This document shows, one piece after another, positions 53,334 to 63,115 of a DNA stretch of 64,000 bases. The notes below the pieces were generated by a model, which was not told where the DNA came from, did not search any database, and saw only the letters and a program-made list of their open reading frames with translations. The stretch comes from Acidimicrobiales bacterium (lineage in GTDB: Bacteria > Actinomycetota > Acidimicrobiia > Acidimicrobiales > Aldehydirespiratoraceae), in assembly GCA_041394245.1 (NCBI GenBank), contig JAWKIR010000002.1, positions 372,001 through 436,000 on the forward strand, read 5' to 3'. The position numbers were made by a program, and so were the translations under genes. Every line of letters starts with the position of its first letter. Position 1 is the stretch's first letter.

Positions 53334-56300
53334 ATGACCACCTCAAGCCCCGCGCGGTCCGATCCGCCGCGCCGCCGCCTCGACGGCCGCGCCGCTGCGA
53401 CGGCCGGCATCGTCGCGTTCGTCACCCTCTATCTGGTGTGGACGATGTCGCCGTGGGCGTGGTTCGTCGACTCGACCCCGACGGGGGGCGACATGGGTGC
53501 CCATGTCTGGGCCCCGAAGTTCCTGCGGGAAGAGCTGTTGCCCAATTTCCGGCTGTCCGGCTGGTCGCCCGATTGGTACGCCGGATTCCCGGCATTCACC
53601 TTCTACATGATCATCCCGTCGCTCGCGATCGTGATGGTCAACGTCGGGATCGAGTTCTCGCTCGGGCCGCTCCAGGTCGACAGCGACTTCTACGCCTTCG
53701 TCGGGCTGGTACTCGCCGTGGGCGAGCTCACCCGGCGGCGCGGCCTCGACCCCGCCGCACGGATCCTGAGCATGGCGGGGGCCGGCGCGCTGAGCATCGC
53801 GCTGTCGTGGCGGTGGGACGGCCAGCTCCGCGATCCCGAGAGCATCCTCCCGTGGTCGCCCATCGACCCGTTCACCTACAACGACGCGTCGATGGATCTC
53901 GCCGTCTCCGGCATCCTCCTGCCCCTCGCGGTCGGCTCCTTGGTCCACCACCTCGCTCGCGCACGGGGCCGGTGGCGAGGGGTCATCACCGCCCTCGCCG
54001 TGATCGCCTGCATCCTCGTGGTGCCGATTCCCTACGGCGTGGCGATGAAGATGGTGGCGATCTCGGGCATCGTGACCCTCCCGCTGGCCGCCTATGCGGC
54101 GGGGCGACTCGGCGGGTTGGCCTTCCCCGGACCCGCCCTGCTGTCGGTGATGACGCTCCCGTTCCTCTTCGACCGCTCGTACAACATCTACGGCGGCAAC
54201 GTCATGTCGACGATGGCGGGGGAGTTCGCCTTCTCGATGGGGCTCTCGATCGCCGTTCTCTACATCGGTTTCGCGTCGCGAGGGATGCAGACCGGTCGCA
54301 ACCGTGTGCTGGCCGGCGGCCTGCTGGCGCTGGCCGGCCTCACGCACCTCTTCGCGGCGTTCTTCGGGCTCGTCGTGACGGCCAGCCTCCTTCTGCTGCG
54401 ACCGGGTCGGCGCGAGATCTCGTGGTTGCTGGTCGCGGGGCCGATCGCCGGCCTGCTGTCGGCGTTCTGGGTACTGCCCTTCTACTGGAACTCCAAGTAC
54501 CTCAACGACATGGGTTGGGGGAAGGAACGCGACTACGTCAAGGCACTGTGGTCGCGCAGCGGCAACTTCGGCGGGCAGACCTTCCTCGACAACCAACTCC
54601 CGCTCCAGGTGTTCATCGCCCTCGCGCTGATCGGCGCGGTCATCTGCGGAATACGCCGCGTGCGGCTCGGGATGGCGTTGACGTTGACGGCCGGCATCTT
54701 CGCCGTCATCTTCCTACTGCTTCCCGAGGGACGCCTCTGGAACGTGCGGATCCTGCCCTTCTACTACCTCTCGGTCTACCTGCTCGCCGGCATCGCGCTC
54801 TCGGAGATCTTCCGGCTGGTCGCCGACTACCTGCGCAACCCCGACGACATCCGTCACGATCGGCCGACCGCGATGGCGGCGGCGCCGGCGGCGCTGGCGA
54901 CGATCGTGATCATCACGGCGCTGGCCTTCCCACTCCGGTCGTTCCCCACCGGATCCCTCTACGTCGACGACGGCAACACCGAGTTCGGGCTCGACTGGTT
55001 GGGTGGTCTCGGCACCAGCCAGCTCAACCTCGGACCAGGATGGATGCGCTACAACTTCACCGGCTACGAGGCGCGTCCTACTGCGGAGGAGTATCGCAAC
55101 CTCGTGGCCACCATGGACGAGGTCGGGCGCGAGTTCGGTTGCGGCCAGTCATTGTGGGAGTACGACGGCGATCGCCTCGGCGGCTACGGCACGCCGATGG
55201 CCCCGATGCTCCTCCCGCACTGGACCGACGGTTGCATCGGTTCGATGGAGGGTCTCTACTTCGAGGCCTCGGCCACCACGCCCTACCACTTCCTCCTGCA
55301 GTCCGAGCTCTCGGCGGGCCCCTCACGGGCGATGCGCGACATGCCGTACTCGTCGCTCGATGTCGCCAAGGGGGTCGAAGGACTGCGGACGATGGGTGTG
55401 CGCTACTACCTGGCGGCGACCGAAGCCGCCATCGCCCAGGCCCGCGCCCTCGACGACATCACGGAGATCGCGACGAGCGGCCCGTGGGTCATCTTCATGA
55501 TCGACGGCCAGTCCGTCGTGGAGGGGCTCGATCATCTCCCGGTGGTCGTCGACGGCGTCGACGCCGGCGGCGAGGACTGGCTCATCCCGACCGTGGCCTG
55601 GTGGGAGAGCGGACACGAGACCCCGCTGGTCGCTGCCGACGGCCCGAGCGACTGGCCCCGCTCGTCGCTCGACGACATCGACGACGAGGGCTTTCTCGCC
55701 GCGCTCGACGCCGACGACCGTGTGGTCGAGATGCGCAGACTCGCGGAGATCTCCGATGAATGGCTGCCGAGCGTCGACTCCGAGGTCGCCCAGGTCTCCA
55801 ACGTCGAGGTCGACACCATGGCCATTCGTTTCGAGGTCGATCAGATCGGTCTGCCGGTGCTCGTGCGGACGAGCTACTTCCCGAACTGGGACGTCGCCGG
55901 TGCCGAGGGTCCCTACCGTGTCGCCCCGAACCTCATGGTCGTGATCCCGACCGATACCGAGGTCGAGCTGACCTACGGACGCTCGGGCATCGAATTGGTC
56001 GGTATGGGTCTGACCCTCATCGGATTGGTCTTCGCGTTCGTCAGTCGCCGTTTCCGGCGCGTCGAACGCGACGGCGGCGCGGCGCTGTGGGACCTGACCG
56101 GCTTCGACGAGGTCCTGCCGTCGCAGGTCGCCGTGCTCGACGGCGTCCGCGACGGGACGATCGATCGGACCGAGTTCGCGCGGATCTCCGGCGAGGTCGC
56201 CGCCGTCGAGCGATCCGGTCTCCTCGCGCTCGGGTCCTCGTTCATGCTCGTCGGATGGTCGCTCCTGCTCTTCGTCATCGCCGTGCTCGGCGTCGACGGA

Positions 56301-56510
56301 CTCGTCCCCGGCGGCGACAAGCTCGCGGCGTCGGTGGTGGTGTTCGGGCCGGCCGTCGTCGGCGTCGTCGTGTTGCTGTTCGCGGCGATCCCGCGGTTGG
56401 CACGCACGACGCTCCTGCGAGCAAATGCGCTCGGCCCGGCGCGGATTCTGCTCGACGTGGTCGACTCCTCCGCCGCGGCGCCACCGCCAGAGGACGTCGA
56501 TTCCCGGTGA
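53334..56510 (+). CDS. PTPS-related large membrane protein (GT-C-like)
   Basis: A 1058-residue protein with about fourteen membrane segments in the first 500 residues. The first outer loop has TPTGGDMGAHVWAPKFLRE and SPDWYAGFPAFTFYMIIPSL, which are diagnostic of the 6-pyruvoyl-tetrahydropterin-synthase-related membrane family (PF10131); the Asp in GGDMGAH is the probable GT-C catalytic site. A large extracytoplasmic part (about 540-880) contains VRTSYFPNWDVAGAEGPYRV, similar to the tail of YfhO-type proteins, and membrane segments end the protein. It is coupled (GTGA) to the GtrA-GT2 fusion, which could supply a lipid-linked sugar donor. Its true substrate is unknown. Confidence 0.5.
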   Translation: MTTSSPARSDPPRRRLDGRAAATAGIVAFVTLYLVWTMSPWAWFVDSTPTGGDMGAHVWAPKFLREELLPNFRLSGWSPDWYAGFPAFTFYMIIPSLAIVMVNVGIEFSLGPLQVDSDFYAFVGLVLAVGELTRRRGLDPAARILSMAGAGALSIALSWRWDGQLRDPESILPWSPIDPFTYNDASMDLAVSGILLPLAVGSLVHHLARARGRWRGVITALAVIACILVVPIPYGVAMKMVAISGIVTLPLAAYAAGRLGGLAFPGPALLSVMTLPFLFDRSYNIYGGNVMSTMAGEFAFSMGLSIAVLYIGFASRGMQTGRNRVLAGGLLALAGLTHLFAAFFGLVVTASLLLLRPGRREISWLLVAGPIAGLLSAFWVLPFYWNSKYLNDMGWGKERDYVKALWSRSGNFGGQTFLDNQLPLQVFIALALIGAVICGIRRVRLGMALTLTAGIFAVIFLLLPEGRLWNVRILPFYYLSVYLLAGIALSEIFRLVADYLRNPDDIRHDRPTAMAAAPAALATIVIITALAFPLRSFPTGSLYVDDGNTEFGLDWLGGLGTSQLNLGPGWMRYNFTGYEARPTAEEYRNLVATMDEVGREFGCGQSLWEYDGDRLGGYGTPMAPMLLPHWTDGCIGSMEGLYFEASATTPYHFLLQSELSAGPSRAMRDMPYSSLDVAKGVEGLRTMGVRYYLAATEAAIAQARALDDITEIATSGPWVIFMIDGQSVVEGLDHLPVVVDGVDAGGEDWLIPTVAWWESGHETPLVAADGPSDWPRSSLDDIDDEGFLAALDADDRVVEMRRLAEISDEWLPSVDSEVAQVSNVEVDTMAIRFEVDQIGLPVLVRTSYFPNWDVAGAEGPYRVAPNLMVVIPTDTEVELTYGRSGIELVGMGLTLIGLVFAFVSRRFRRVERDGGAALWDLTGFDEVLPSQVAVLDGVRDGTIDRTEFARISGEVAAVERSGLLALGSSFMLVGWSLLLFVIAVLGVDGLVPGGDKLAASVVVFGPAVVGVVVLLFAAIPRLARTTLLRANALGPARILLDVVDSSAAAPPPEDVDSR

Positions 56511-57682
56511 CCGTGGGCGACCGCGTCCCGCTCCCGAGTCGATTCGCACTCGTCGGCCTCGCGGCCACGGTCGTCGACTACGGGCTCGCGGTGGGGCTCT
56601 CCGAGGCGGGAATGCCCCGGGTCGTGGCCGACCTCGTCGCACTCGTGATCGCATCGGTCGCGTCGCTCACCCTCCATTCGCGGGTGACGCTCAGGGGCGA
56701 CCAGCTCGATCGCTGGATCCGTCAACCACCCGTCTTCTTCACGGTCGCGCTCGTGGCCGGCGCCGTCGACATGGCGGTGTTCGTCTCCCTCGACTCGCTG
56801 CGTCCGGCCGTGGCCAAGCTCGCCGCACTCGCGCTCGCGGCGCTGATCCGAGCCTTCGCCCACCGCCTCGTGTTGTTCCGGGCGGTTCGCCGAGAACAGG
56901 ACCAGCCGGCCCCACGCCCGGACCCGCCGGGCTCGCTGCGACTCAGCGTCGTGGTGCCGGCCTTCCGGGAGGAATCCCGGATCGCCGACACGGTCCGGCG
57001 CATCCGGGCCGACCTGGCCGAACTCGACCGAACCGACGATCTCGAGATCGTCGTCGTCGACGACGGCTCGCCCGACGCGACCGCCGATCGCGCCAGGGCG
57101 GCCGGAGCGGATCAGGTGGTGGTCCAGCCCCGAAATCGCGGCAAAGGGGCTGCGGTGCGAGTCGGTGTGGCCGCGGCGACCGGCCGCACGATCGCGTTCA
57201 CCGATGCCGACCTTGCCTACGCGCCGGTGCAGATCCTGGCGATGCTCGATGCCGTCGAAGGCGGGTGGGACGTCGTCATCGGCAATCGGCACGACAACGA
57301 GTCGGCCACGCTCGTCGGCACCTCGGCGCTGCGCTCGTTCGGCAGCCGTGCCGTCAACATGGCCACCAGTCTCCTGCTGCTCGGCAACTATCGAGACACC
57401 CAGTGCGGCTGCAAGGCGTTCCGATCCGATGTCGGCAAGGCGTTGCTCGGTGCGGGTCGGGTCGACGGGTTCGCGTTCGACATCGAGATGCTCCATCTCG
57501 TCGAGCGCTACGGCTTCTCGCTCAAGGAAGTGCCTGTCGAAGTGGTCAACAGCGACACCTCGACGGTGCGGGCCGTACGCGACGGGATCGGGGTCGGACT
57601 CGACATCCTGCGAATCCGTCGCCTGGCCGCTCGCGGCAGCTATCCGGAGGGCATCGACTCCACCATCCCGACCCGAAAGTAG
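56507..57682 (+). CDS. GtrA-like membrane domain fused to DPM1-like GT2
   Basis: A 391-residue fusion. Residues 5-130 are a GtrA-type domain with four membrane segments (ALVGLAATVVDYGLAVGLSEAG and others), thought to flip polyprenyl-phospho-sugars. Residues 142-375 are a GT2 of the dolichol-phosphate-sugar class: LSVVVPAFREESRIADTVRRI, VVVDDGSPDAT, FTDADLAYAP (DxD) and DTQCGCKAFRSD. One protein may thus make and flip the same lipid-linked sugar. The GTG overlaps the previous stop. The reading frame is open far upstream but inside the preceding gene. GT2-GtrA fusions exist, usually in the opposite order, so this arrangement is unusual. Confidence 0.5.
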   Translation: MTVGDRVPLPSRFALVGLAATVVDYGLAVGLSEAGMPRVVADLVALVIASVASLTLHSRVTLRGDQLDRWIRQPPVFFTVALVAGAVDMAVFVSLDSLRPAVAKLAALALAALIRAFAHRLVLFRAVRREQDQPAPRPDPPGSLRLSVVVPAFREESRIADTVRRIRADLAELDRTDDLEIVVVDDGSPDATADRARAAGADQVVVQPRNRGKGAAVRVGVAAATGRTIAFTDADLAYAPVQILAMLDAVEGGWDVVIGNRHDNESATLVGTSALRSFGSRAVNMATSLLLLGNYRDTQCGCKAFRSDVGKALLGAGRVDGFAFDIEMLHLVERYGFSLKEVPVEVVNSDTSTVRAVRDGIGVGLDILRIRRLAARGSYPEGIDSTIPTRK

Positions 57683-57691
57683 ATTCGTGAC

Positions 57692-59037
57692 GTGACGACC
57701 GACTTCGACGCGATTTTCAAGGCCTACGACGTGCGGGGCACCGTCCCCGACCAATTCGACGCCGACGGCGCCCGGGCCATCGGTGGAGCATTCGCCCGCT
57801 TCGTCGCCGGCCACGGCGCGACGTCCATCGTGGTGGGACGCGACATGCGTCCCGACGGTGAGGAGTTCGTCGCCGCGTTCGGCGAGGGCGTGATGGATCA
57901 CGGCGTCGATGTCGTCGACGCCGGCCTCTGCGCCACCGACATGATGTACTACGCGTCCGGGGTGCTCGACATGCCGGGCGCGGTCTTCACCGCGTCGCAC
58001 AATCCGGCGGGCTACAACGGCATCAAGATGTGTCTCGCGAAGGCCGCGCCGATCGGCTCGGAAAGCGGTCTCGACCTCATCAAGGAGATGGCCAAGGCGG
58101 GCCCCGAGCCGACGCCGACCCGGGGCACGCGCATCGAGCGCGACATGCTCGAGGGCTATGTCGCCCACGTCCACTCGTTCGTCGACCTCGACGCCCTGAA
58201 ACCGCTGAAGGTCGTGGCCGACACCGCCAACGGCATGGGGGGCCTGGTTGTCCCGGCGGTCATGGCCGGCCTGCCCTTCCAACTCGACCACATGTACCCC
58301 GAGCTCGACGGCACGTTCCCGAACCATCCTGCCGATCCGATCCAGCCGGAGAACCAGAAGGACCTGATGGCGCGCGTGCTCGCAACGGGCGCCGACATCG
58401 GGCTCGCCTTCGACGGCGACGCCGACCGGGTCTTCCTCGTCGACGAGACGGCCCGCGCCATCTCCGGCTCGCTCACGACCGCGCTGGTCGCCCGCTCGAT
58501 TCTCGCCCGTGATCCGGGCGCGACCGTCATCTACAACCTGATCTGTTCGAAGACCGTGCCCGAGGTGATCGAGGAAGGCGGTGGCATCGCCGTTCGCACC
58601 CGGGTCGGCCACTCCTTCATCAAGCAGGTCATGGCCGAGACCGGCGCGGTGTTCGGCGGCGAACACTCGGGCCACTACTACTTCCGGGAGAACTTCCGGG
58701 CCGACAGCGGGCTGATCGCCGCCCTCGTCGTCCTCGAAGCGCTCAGCAACCACCCGGCCGGTCTCGCCGACCTGGTGTCGACGCTCGACCGCTACGCGGC
58801 GTCGGGCGAGATCAACACGAAGGTCGACGACGCCGCGGCGGTGATCGAACGCGCGTTGCCGGCGCCTACCCCGACGCCGACCAGGACCGCCTCGACGGCC
58901 TCACCGTCGACATGGGCGACTGGTGGTTCAACCTTCGCGCCTCCAACACCGAACCCCTGCTGCGGTTGAACCTCGAGGCCGCGACCGCCGACGACGTGGC
59001 GGCCCGTGTCGAGGAGGTCCGGTCGCACTTCGGCTGA
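57692..59037 (+). pseudogene. manB: Phosphomannomutase/phosphoglucomutase with one-base frameshift near the 3' end
   Basis: The gene converts mannose-6-phosphate to mannose-1-phosphate. FKAYDVRGTVPDQFDADGARAIG, the phosphoserine loop TASHNPAGYNG (near residue 100), the metal loop FDGDADRVF (near 245) and GGEHSGHYYFR (near 325) are all present. After codon 387 the frame changes: as written it ends at 58969 with a Thr/Pro-rich tail, but reading one frame over from GTT at 58855 gives AYPDADQDRLDGLTVDMGDW and the essential phosphate-binding RASNTEPLLRL, ending at TGA 59035-59037. A base is missing in the CGCGCG run at 58850-58855. A restored protein has 448 residues. As the only such gene in the window, a sequencing gap is likely. 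Confidence 0.5.
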
Positions 59038-59095
59038 CCCGTTGGGCCCGGTTGCTGATTGACTGGGTGGATTCCGTTCCCCTGGAGGAACCCGA

Positions 59096-59113
59096 ATGAC
59101 TGAGAAACGATGA
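59096..59113 (+). other. Five-codon leader minicistron overlapping the Trm112 start
   Basis: A GGAGGA ribosome site (59084-59089) lies before ATG ACT GAG AAA CGA TGA; the TGA overlaps the ATG of the Trm112 gene (ATGA). A ribosome ending the five-codon peptide could start directly on the next gene. Confidence 0.5.
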
Positions 59114-59349
59114 CCCTCGACTCCCGCCTCCTCGAGATCCTTGCCTGCCCGGTCGACAAGGGTCCGCTGTTCTACTTCGCCGACGAGAACGCCCTCTACA
59201 ACCCGCGGCTGAAGAAGCGCTACCGCGTCCACGAGGGCGACATCCCGGTCATGCTCCCCGACGAGGCCGACGACGTCGACGACGCCGAGCACGCCCGACT
59301 CATCGCCAAGGCAGAGGCCGACGGAGTGGCGCCGACCTTCGAGGCGTAA
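59110..59349 (+). CDS. Trm112/UPF0434 family protein
   Basis: A 79-residue protein with LDSRLLEILACPVDKGPLFYF and NPRLKKRYRVHEGDIPVMLPDEA, the Trm112-like pattern of a small beta fold that activates methyltransferases in eukaryotes and archaea. Only one cysteine of the usual zinc set remains. In Mycobacterium and Streptomyces the gene is placed between the phosphomannomutase and the SIS-domain gene, exactly as here. Its role in bacteria is unsettled. Its ATG is embedded in the stop of a five-codon minicistron with a much better Shine-Dalgarno. Confidence 0.5.
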   Translation: MTLDSRLLEILACPVDKGPLFYFADENALYNPRLKKRYRVHEGDIPVMLPDEADDVDDAEHARLIAKAEADGVAPTFEA

Positions 59350-59358
59350 GCGTCGCTC

Positions 59359-60303
59359 ATGTCCGCCGAAGAACTGCTCGATGCACTTCGTCACCTGCCC
59401 GATCAGGTGCGCGACGCCGCCGTCGCGGCCGCCGACGTCGATGATCTGCCCAGCCGCGACGGCATTGCCAACGTCGCGATCCTGGGGGTCGGAGGTGGTC
59501 GTGTCGCCGCCGACGTGATCGAGGCGATCTGCGAGATCAGGGGATCGGTCCCCATCGTTGCGACCGGTGCCCGCTGTCCGGGCTGGGTCGACGACTCGAC
59601 GCTCGCCATCGCGCTGTCGCCCTCCGGCGACGATGCGACGGTCGCCGGTGTCCGTCGGGCCAGGGAGGCGGGTGCGCGGGTCGTCGCCGTCACCTCGGGT
59701 GGTCCGCTGCGCGAGGCGTGCACCGAGTGGGGCGTGCCGATCGTTCCGGTCGATCCCGAGGCCGGGCCTGCGGCGGGTCTCGGCGTGTCGATCGTGCCGG
59801 TGCTGGTTCTCCTCGAGCGTCTGGGGCTCGCCCACGGCATGAGTCCGGCCATCTCGGGTGTCGCCACCCAACTCGAGGCCCGCCACGCCGCGCTCGATCA
59901 CGACCTCGCGCCGATCGAGGCGCTCGCGTCGGTGCTCCCCGGCCGGGTCGCGATCGTCACCGGCGCCGGTGCGATGGGAAAGCATGCGTCTCGCCGTTGG
60001 GTGCAGGAGATCGATCGGGTCGGTGGCGTGGCCGCGGTCCGCCGTCGACTCCCGACCGGACCGGTCGACGTGGCGACCGGCGTGCGCCTGTCGGAGGCGA
60101 CGAAACGCGGTGCGGTGGTCATCGTCCTGCGCCACGACTTCGAGCCCGAGGGGCTCGACGGCGGGGTCGAACTCCTGAACGACGCTTTCGACGAGATCCA
60201 CACGTTCGTGGCCGAGGGTGACGGCCCGCTCGCCCAACTCCTCGATCTGGTTCTTCTGGCCGACGCGGTGGCGGCGGCACTGGTGCGCCGCACCGGCGGG
60301 TAG
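59359..60303 (+). CDS. SIS-domain protein, phosphoglucose/phosphomannose isomerase-like
   Basis: A 314-residue protein related to the bifunctional PGI/PMI enzymes. IANVAILGVGGGRVAADVIEAI begins the first SIS fold and ALSPSGDDATVAGVRRAREAGARVVAVTSGGPL the sugar-phosphate loop. A second SIS-like half has AIVTGAGAMGKHASRRWVQEID. The SxSG loop reads SPSG, the usual catalytic Glu is not obvious, and the protein is shorter than typical PGI/PMI, so it may bind a sugar phosphate without isomerising it. It occupies the place of mycobacterial Rv3256c, between the phosphomannomutase and manA genes, with 9-base and 4-base gaps. Confidence 0.5.
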   Translation: MSAEELLDALRHLPDQVRDAAVAAADVDDLPSRDGIANVAILGVGGGRVAADVIEAICEIRGSVPIVATGARCPGWVDDSTLAIALSPSGDDATVAGVRRAREAGARVVAVTSGGPLREACTEWGVPIVPVDPEAGPAAGLGVSIVPVLVLLERLGLAHGMSPAISGVATQLEARHAALDHDLAPIEALASVLPGRVAIVTGAGAMGKHASRRWVQEIDRVGGVAAVRRRLPTGPVDVATGVRLSEATKRGAVVIVLRHDFEPEGLDGGVELLNDAFDEIHTFVAEGDGPLAQLLDLVLLADAVAAALVRRTGG

Positions 60304-60307
60304 CGCC

Positions 60308-61477
60308 GTGCAGCTCATCGAGGGTGTCCTGCGCGACTACGCCTGGGGGTCGACGACGGCGATTCCTGAACTGCTCGGGCTTCCCGCCACGGCCACACCC
60401 GTTGCCGAGGTGTGGTTCGGGGCGCACCCGAGCGGCCCGGCACTGGTCGGCCCAGACGCCACGCCGCTCGACGTCGTGGTCGGACGCGACCCGACCGCAG
60501 CGCTCGGTGCCGCCGCCGACTTCGATACGCTCCCGTTCCTGCTGAAGGTGATCGCCGCGGCCGAGCCGCTGTCACTACAGGTTCACCCGTCGACGGCGCA
60601 GGCCCGGGCCGGGTTCGCCCGGGAGGAGGCAGCGGGTGTCGCGATCGACGCTCCCGACCGCTCGTTTCGCGATCGCGCCCACAAGCCCGAGATGATCTGT
60701 GCGTTGACCGAGTTCGACGCCCTCTGCGGTGTGCGCGAGCCGGAGACGACGCTCGAGGTCCTGGCATCGATCGAGGCGCAGGAGCTCGACACCGTGCGCT
60801 CGATGATCCGGGCCGATCCGACCCCGGCGGGGTTCTCACGTCTGCTCGAGTGGCTGCTGACGCTCGACCACGCCGCCGCCGGTGCACTGGTCGAATCGGT
60901 GGTGGGCGCCTGTCGCGACCGCGGCGAGGGTCCCCACGCAGCGGAGCGGGCGATGGCGGCCGACCTCGGGGAGCGCTATCCGGGCGACCCTGCGGTGGTG
61001 ATCGCGCTCCTCCTCAACCTCGTGACCCTCCGGCCGGGCGAGGCCCTTTTCCTGGGTTCGGGCAACCTCCACGCCTATCTTCGAGGCAGCGGCGTCGAGA
61101 TCATGGCCAGCAGCGACAACGTCCTTCGTGGTGGCCTCACGGCGAAACACGTCGATGTCGCGGCGTTGATCGAGGTCGTCGACGCGGCGCCGGTCGAACC
61201 CCGTGTCCAGCGTCCTCCCGTGGTCGACGGCGTGGCGCGCTACGACAGCCCTGTCCCCGAGTTCTCCCTGGAGCGGATCGAGCTCGACGGCACGCTGACC
61301 CTCGACGAGGGCCCGGCCATCCTGCTGTGCACCGCCGGCCACGCGACCTGTGGCGCACACACGCTCGACCGGGGCGCGGCGCTGTGGATCCCGGCCGCCG
61401 ATGGCCCGGTCGAGTTGCATGGGTGGGGCACGATGTTTCGCGCCGGGCTCGGCCCTCGAGGCGTCACCGACGGGTAG
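60308..61477 (+). CDS. manA: Mannose-6-phosphate isomerase, class I
   Basis: A 389-residue zinc enzyme converting fructose-6-phosphate to mannose-6-phosphate, the first step to GDP-mannose. IEGVLRDYAWGSTTAIPELLG is the conserved start; PLSLQVHPSTAQA gives the zinc Gln and His, HKPEMICAL gives the zinc Glu, and LGSGNLHAYLRGSGVEIMASSDN gives the fourth zinc His; the catalytic Arg lies in the same region. The C-terminal cupin ends before the TAG. The GTG at 60308 follows the SIS stop by 4 bases, so they form one unit; sahH starts 122 bases further on with its own promoter. Confidence 0.5.
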   Translation: MQLIEGVLRDYAWGSTTAIPELLGLPATATPVAEVWFGAHPSGPALVGPDATPLDVVVGRDPTAALGAAADFDTLPFLLKVIAAAEPLSLQVHPSTAQARAGFAREEAAGVAIDAPDRSFRDRAHKPEMICALTEFDALCGVREPETTLEVLASIEAQELDTVRSMIRADPTPAGFSRLLEWLLTLDHAAAGALVESVVGACRDRGEGPHAAERAMAADLGERYPGDPAVVIALLLNLVTLRPGEALFLGSGNLHAYLRGSGVEIMASSDNVLRGGLTAKHVDVAALIEVVDAAPVEPRVQRPPVVDGVARYDSPVPEFSLERIELDGTLTLDEGPAILLCTAGHATCGAHTLDRGAALWIPAADGPVELHGWGTMFRAGLGPRGVTDG

Positions 61478-61513
61478 GGCGTCCGACTCATGCCCCTCGG
61501 GCGCTCCGGCCCG

Positions 61514-61519
61514 TACACT
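61514..61519 (+). promoter_or_regulatory. Putative -10 box (TACACT) of sahH
   Basis: CGTACACTC matches the ugd promoter at 31413. The start codon is 80 bases downstream, leaving a leader of about 73 bases with a palindrome at 61548. Confidence 0.4.
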
Positions 61520-61547
61520 CGTGTGCTGCGGGCCGTTCCGAGATGGT

Positions 61548-61557
61548 GTCAGCTGAC
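61548..61557. promoter_or_regulatory. GTCAGCTGAC palindrome in the sahH leader
   Basis: A perfect ten-base palindrome, extended by flanking GG/CC after one mismatch, sits in the middle of the sahH leader. CGAGA/TCTCG arms at 61539 and 61567 could enclose it. It might be a regulator site or hairpin. Confidence 0.3.
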
Positions 61558-61599
61558 CCCGGCCTGCTCTCGATTCGACGATGAAAGAGGAGCGCCCGC

Positions 61600-63045
<1,446 letters not shown>

Positions 63046-63052
63046 TTCCCTT

Positions 63053-63101
63053 GATCTCTGACCGCCGAGTCGCGCAATGCGCGACTCGGCGGTCAGAGAT
63101 C
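63053..63101. repeat. Perfect 24-bp inverted repeat (49 bp) between sahH and the LLM gene
   Basis: Arms 63053-63076 and 63078-63101 are exactly complementary around a single A (63077). The left arm begins GATCTCTGACCGCC and ends GTCGCGCA. It follows the sahH stop by 7 bases and ends 1 base before the TAGGTT box of the next gene. No T tract follows, so it may be a strong terminator or a dispersed palindromic element. Confidence 0.95.
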
Positions 63102-63102
63102 G

Positions 63103-63108
63103 TAGGTT
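63103..63108 (+). promoter_or_regulatory. Putative -10 box (TAGGTT) for the LLM oxidoreductase
   Basis: TAGGTT ends 7 bases before the ATG at 63116, and there is no Shine-Dalgarno. The large inverted repeat fills the place where -35 contacts would be. Confidence 0.45.
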
Positions 63109-63115
63109 TCGGGGT

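Noticed and set aside
56511..56720. Separate upstream start for the GtrA-GT2 gene within the preceding gene (frame open from 55760)
   Set aside because: The upstream codons are Arg-rich shadow sequence of the PTPS-related gene; the GTG overlapping its stop gives a proper first membrane segment.
61478..61599. SAM or SAH riboswitch before sahH
   Set aside because: The leader does not show the conserved core of SAM-I, SAM-IV or SAH riboswitches that I could recognise; only a palindrome is reported.
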